From: Bacteroidota bacterium
GTDB lineage: Bacteria; Pseudomonadota; Alphaproteobacteria; Puniceispirillales; Puniceispirillaceae
Length of the DNA: 17,804 bases
NCBI GenBank assembly: GCA_009936825.1
Contig: JAACDV010000214.1
Span: 1 to 17,804, forward strand
Reading direction: 5' to 3'
In this document: piece after piece, positions 15,962 through 17,804 of the stretch
How positions within the stretch are numbered: the stretch's first letter is position 1
Layout: each line of letters starts with the position of its first letter
The notes under the pieces: generated by a model
Told to the model about the DNA's origin: nothing
Databases searched by the model: none
Seen by the model: the letters and a program-made list of their open reading frames with translations, nothing else
Translations under genes and position numbers: made by a program

Positions 15962-16188
15962 TAAGAATCATCACAGGTGTCGCCGACGCTGCCATCCAGA
16001 TTGACTTGCTTCAACACAACGCTGCCCATCGGTGCGTTGGCAAACCCTGATGAACGTAGACCGGTCTCACAGTCCTTAACATAAGATACGACATATTTCG
16101 GGTTGCCGTTGCTGTGAGCACGAAACTCGGTCACTGTCTCGCTGTTAAAAACGATGACACCCAGTACAAGCAATACTGCTGTTCCCAT
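15961..16188 (-). CDS. Small hypothetical membrane-anchored or secreted protein
   Basis: A 75-residue protein of unrecognised family. Residues 1-14 (MGTAVLLVLGVIVF) are hydrophobic and would serve as a signal sequence or N-terminal membrane anchor. The remainder is polar, with two cysteines, Cys40 (VKDCETGL) and Cys72 (GDTCDDS), that could form a disulfide in the periplasm. A very good ribosome-binding site (AGGAAAGGAA, ending about 6 bp before the ATG) supports real translation. It lies between argG (convergent) and sodB (same strand, but separated by the sodB terminator), so it is probably its own transcription unit. The acidic C-terminus and short length fit a small envelope protein; no function is proposed. 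Confidence 0.65.
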   Translation of the reverse strand: MGTAVLLVLGVIVFNSETVTEFRAHSNGNPKYVVSYVKDCETGLRSSGFANAPMGSVVLKQVNLDGSVGDTCDDS

Positions 16189-16325
16189 GATTAATTCCTT
16201 TCCTAATTAACGGATGATGAGAAAATACCCATCTTTGGGCGTTATATTACGTCAGTTAGTTTTTTTTATGACTGCAATACGTCGGGAAAAGGGCATTTTT
16301 CTCAAATTACCGCTTTTGAGACATG

Positions 16326-16360
16326 AAAAAATCCCTGCCCATAATAATATGGACAGGGAT
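16326..16360 (-). terminator. Rho-independent terminator of sodB
   Basis: ATCCCTGCCCAT (16331-16342) pairs with ATGGACAGGGAT (16349-16360), eleven of twelve positions matching, around a 6-nt AT loop. Six A residues at 16326-16331 become a U-run on the minus strand. It begins 45 bp after the sodB stop codon, as expected for an intrinsic terminator. Confidence 0.9.
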
Positions 16361-16404
16361 GTTATGGGAGTGGCCTGAATTTTCAGATCAAATATTGTAT
16401 CAGG

Positions 16405-17004
16405 CTAGAGTTGCGCAGCAACAAATTCCCAATTCACCAAATTATCGAGGAAGTTCGAAAGATAATCCGGCCGCTTGTTGCGGAAATCAATGTAGTAGGA
16501 ATGTTCCCACACATCGCATCCCAAAAGCGCGGTCTGACCAAAACAAAGCGGGTTCACACCATTTTCGGTCTTTGTTACTTGCAATCCGCCATCGGCGTTT
16601 TTAACCAGCCAACACCAGCCCGAACCGAACTGACCTGCACCAGCGGCTTTGAATTCATCCTTGAACGCGTCAACGCTTTCAAAGCTTTCCTTGATTGCCT
16701 GTTCCAGCTCTGGCGGCATGGCAGAATTACCCGCGCTCATCATTTGCCAGAACATCGTGTGGTTCCAATGCTGTGATGCATTGTTGAAGATACCGTTTTG
16801 AGCAACCGAGCCTGCTGCATAGGTGCCAGTGATAATATCTTCGAGAGACTTGCCCTCCCATTCGGTACCAGCAATCAGATTATTGCCATTCACGACATAT
16901 GCGTTGTGGTGCAGGTCGTGATGATACTCCATGGTTTCAGCACTCATGCCCAACGCTGCAAGCGCATCGTGAGAATAAGGAAGATCCGGAAGAGTGAATG
17001 CCAT
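16405..17004 (-). CDS. sodB: Superoxide dismutase, iron type
   Basis: Dismutes superoxide to O2 and H2O2 in the cytoplasm. The 199-residue chain has metal ligands His28 (EYHHDLHH), His82 (QHWNHTMFW), Asp164 and His168 (DVWEHSYY). Gln78 in NNASQ sits where iron enzymes carry the active-site glutamine (E. coli FeSOD NNAAQ), whereas manganese enzymes have glycine there, so the iron type is favoured. The start at 17004 gives MAFTLPDLPYS, the normal N-terminus, with GGAGG 5 bp upstream. The frame is open 14 codons further upstream, but that extension lacks support. It is followed by a strong terminator and divergent from the carbonic anhydrase-like gene. Confidence 0.96.
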   Translation of the reverse strand: MAFTLPDLPYSHDALAALGMSAETMEYHHDLHHNAYVVNGNNLIAGTEWEGKSLEDIITGTYAAGSVAQNGIFNNASQHWNHTMFWQMMSAGNSAMPPELEQAIKESFESVDAFKDEFKAAGAGQFGSGWCWLVKNADGGLQVTKTENGVNPLCFGQTALLGCDVWEHSYYIDFRNKRPDYLSNFLDNLVNWEFVAAQL

Positions 17005-17051
17005 GTAAGCCTCCAAAAGTTTAATTAATGTCTTATGTTGGTACATCGCAT

Positions 17052-17093
17052 TTGAATTTCAATAAATATGAACATTAAAAAAAACTGTATAAT
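17052..17093. promoter_or_regulatory. Divergent sodB / carbonic anhydrase promoter region
   Basis: A perfect -10 hexamer TATAAT (17088-17093) faces the carbonic anhydrase-like gene about 60 bp upstream of its ATG, but no good -35 precedes it. On the opposite strand TTGAAA (about 17063-17058) could be a sodB -35. It overlaps an 11-bp palindrome TTGAA-T-TTCAA (17052-17062) that might be a regulator site. The segment is strongly AT-rich. Confidence 0.35.
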
Positions 17094-17153
17094 TTTACCG
17101 AATTAGCGAAAATAACCCCTGAAATCCCCAAATACCCAAGATAAAGGCAAAAT

Positions 17154-17771
17154 ATGACACATGATCTAAGCGAAGATGGACCTTCTGGCGGGCATATCCG
17201 GCGCGCCTATATCGCTGCCTTTATGGATGTCGTGCCAGAAATCGACAGCACCGTCTTTGTTGCCCCGACCTCGGCGATCATTGGGGCTGTGCGGATCGGC
17301 GCGAATAGCAGCGTTTGGCATCAAGTAACGGTGCGCGGCGACAATAACTACATCACCATCGGTGAAAACACCAATATTCAGGATAATAGCTGCGTTCACA
17401 TCGACAGTCGCAAACACCCGACGATTATCGGCAGCAATGTAACCATCGGGCATAGTGCGCTGATCCATGCCTGCACAATCGGTGATAATGGCTTTGTTGG
17501 CATGGGGGCTATTGTTATGGATGCGGCGGTAATTGAGCCCACTGGAATGCTGGCGGCTGGTGCTATGCTCACCCCGGGTAAAATTGTTCCGGCGGGCGAA
17601 TTATGGGGGGGCAGGCCAGCCCGTAAAATGCGTGATCTGAGCGCGCAGGACATTGAGAATAACCGGCTGGCGGCCGCGCATTACGTCGAAGTTGCCCGTG
17701 CCCACCGCCTTGGCAGGGACGGCGCGCCCTTTGAGCAGATGAAATGGCGACAGCTGCCGCCAAAAGACTGA
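17154..17771 (+). CDS. Gamma-class carbonic anhydrase family protein (left-handed beta-helix)
   Basis: A 205-residue hexapeptide-repeat protein of the gamma-carbonic anhydrase/YrdA/PaaY group. Repeats of the [LIV]GxxxxI type run from about residue 36 to 145 (IIGAVRIGANSSVW, ITIGENTNIQDNS, IIGSNVTIGHSALI, IGDNGFVGMGAIV), forming the beta-helix. The three zinc-ligand histidines are present: His82 (CVHID), His100 (TIGHS) and His105 (LIHAC). The acidic proton-shuttle loop of the archaeal enzyme Cam is absent, as in CamH-type proteins, so carbonic anhydrase activity is possible but unproven. AAAGG lies 6 bp before the chosen ATG. The N-terminal ~20 residues are an extension relative to many homologues. 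A 33-bp tail with no visible feature follows to the window end. Confidence 0.88.
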   Translation: MTHDLSEDGPSGGHIRRAYIAAFMDVVPEIDSTVFVAPTSAIIGAVRIGANSSVWHQVTVRGDNNYITIGENTNIQDNSCVHIDSRKHPTIIGSNVTIGHSALIHACTIGDNGFVGMGAIVMDAAVIEPTGMLAAGAMLTPGKIVPAGELWGGRPARKMRDLSAQDIENNRLAAAHYVEVARAHRLGRDGAPFEQMKWRQLPPKD

Positions 17772-17804
17772 TCAGGTCCCATCCTTCAGTTATCACTCTT
17801 CGGG

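Noticed and set aside
17005..17046. Longer SodB start at 17046
   Set aside because: The ATG at 17004 has GGAGG at the right distance and the standard N-terminus of the family.
1..17804. Mobile element, phage, defence system, CRISPR or tRNA
   Set aside because: No transposase, integrase, array of spaced identical repeats or cloverleaf was seen; the genes are ordinary metabolic and housekeeping functions.

Overview
The window looks like chromosomal DNA of a marine-type alphaproteobacterium of moderate GC. The evidence is gene content: an IalB-family secreted protein, an alphaproteobacterial-style RlmN, a heterotetrameric sarcosine oxidase operon with formate-THF ligase beside it, an iron-type superoxide dismutase and a Bax-inhibitor-1 family membrane protein. 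A SAR116-like or related lineage is plausible, but this is an inference from gene content and not a phylogenetic result. No tRNA, rRNA, CRISPR array, transposase or phage gene was seen. Gene density is high and nearly all genes are full length.

Layout. 1-3.8 kb, mostly minus strand: a bidirectional terminator, a Bax inhibitor-1/YccA-like protein, rlmN, an IalB-family secreted protein, a 344-bp non-coding gap with short repeats, and a GDSL esterase (TesA-like). 4.0-7.4 kb, plus strand: an ABC ATPase/FtsX-type permease pair (YbbA/YbbP-like), divergent from the esterase as in the classical tesA-ybbAP arrangement. 7.5-12.6 kb, plus strand: the tightly packed operon soxB-soxD-soxA-soxG, preceded by a strong dyad. 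12.7-14.3 kb, minus strand: fhs, convergent with soxG. 14.6-15.9 kb, plus strand: argG, divergent from fhs across a 297-bp spacer with several repeat structures. 16.0-17.0 kb, minus strand: a small unknown membrane-anchored or secreted protein and sodB with a clear terminator. 17.15-17.8 kb, plus strand: a gamma-class carbonic anhydrase-like protein.

How the genes fit together. SoxBDAG oxidises sarcosine to glycine and H2O2 and delivers the methyl carbon to tetrahydrofolate as 5,10-methylene-THF. Fhs interconverts formate plus ATP with 10-formyl-THF, so the sox/fhs block is a methylated-amine and one-carbon module. The ABC pair and the esterase probably act in envelope lipid or export functions. 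The other genes are housekeeping (ArgG, RlmN, SodB).

No wholly new multi-gene system is visible. The most unusual signals are small: a perfect Shine-Dalgarno serving an out-of-frame short ORF that overlaps the argG start; a six-copy 12-bp tandem array in the fhs leader; a SoxD that has lost its zinc-binding cysteines; a hexapeptide repeat at the N-terminus of the permease; and a near-perfect 28-bp dyad in front of soxB.
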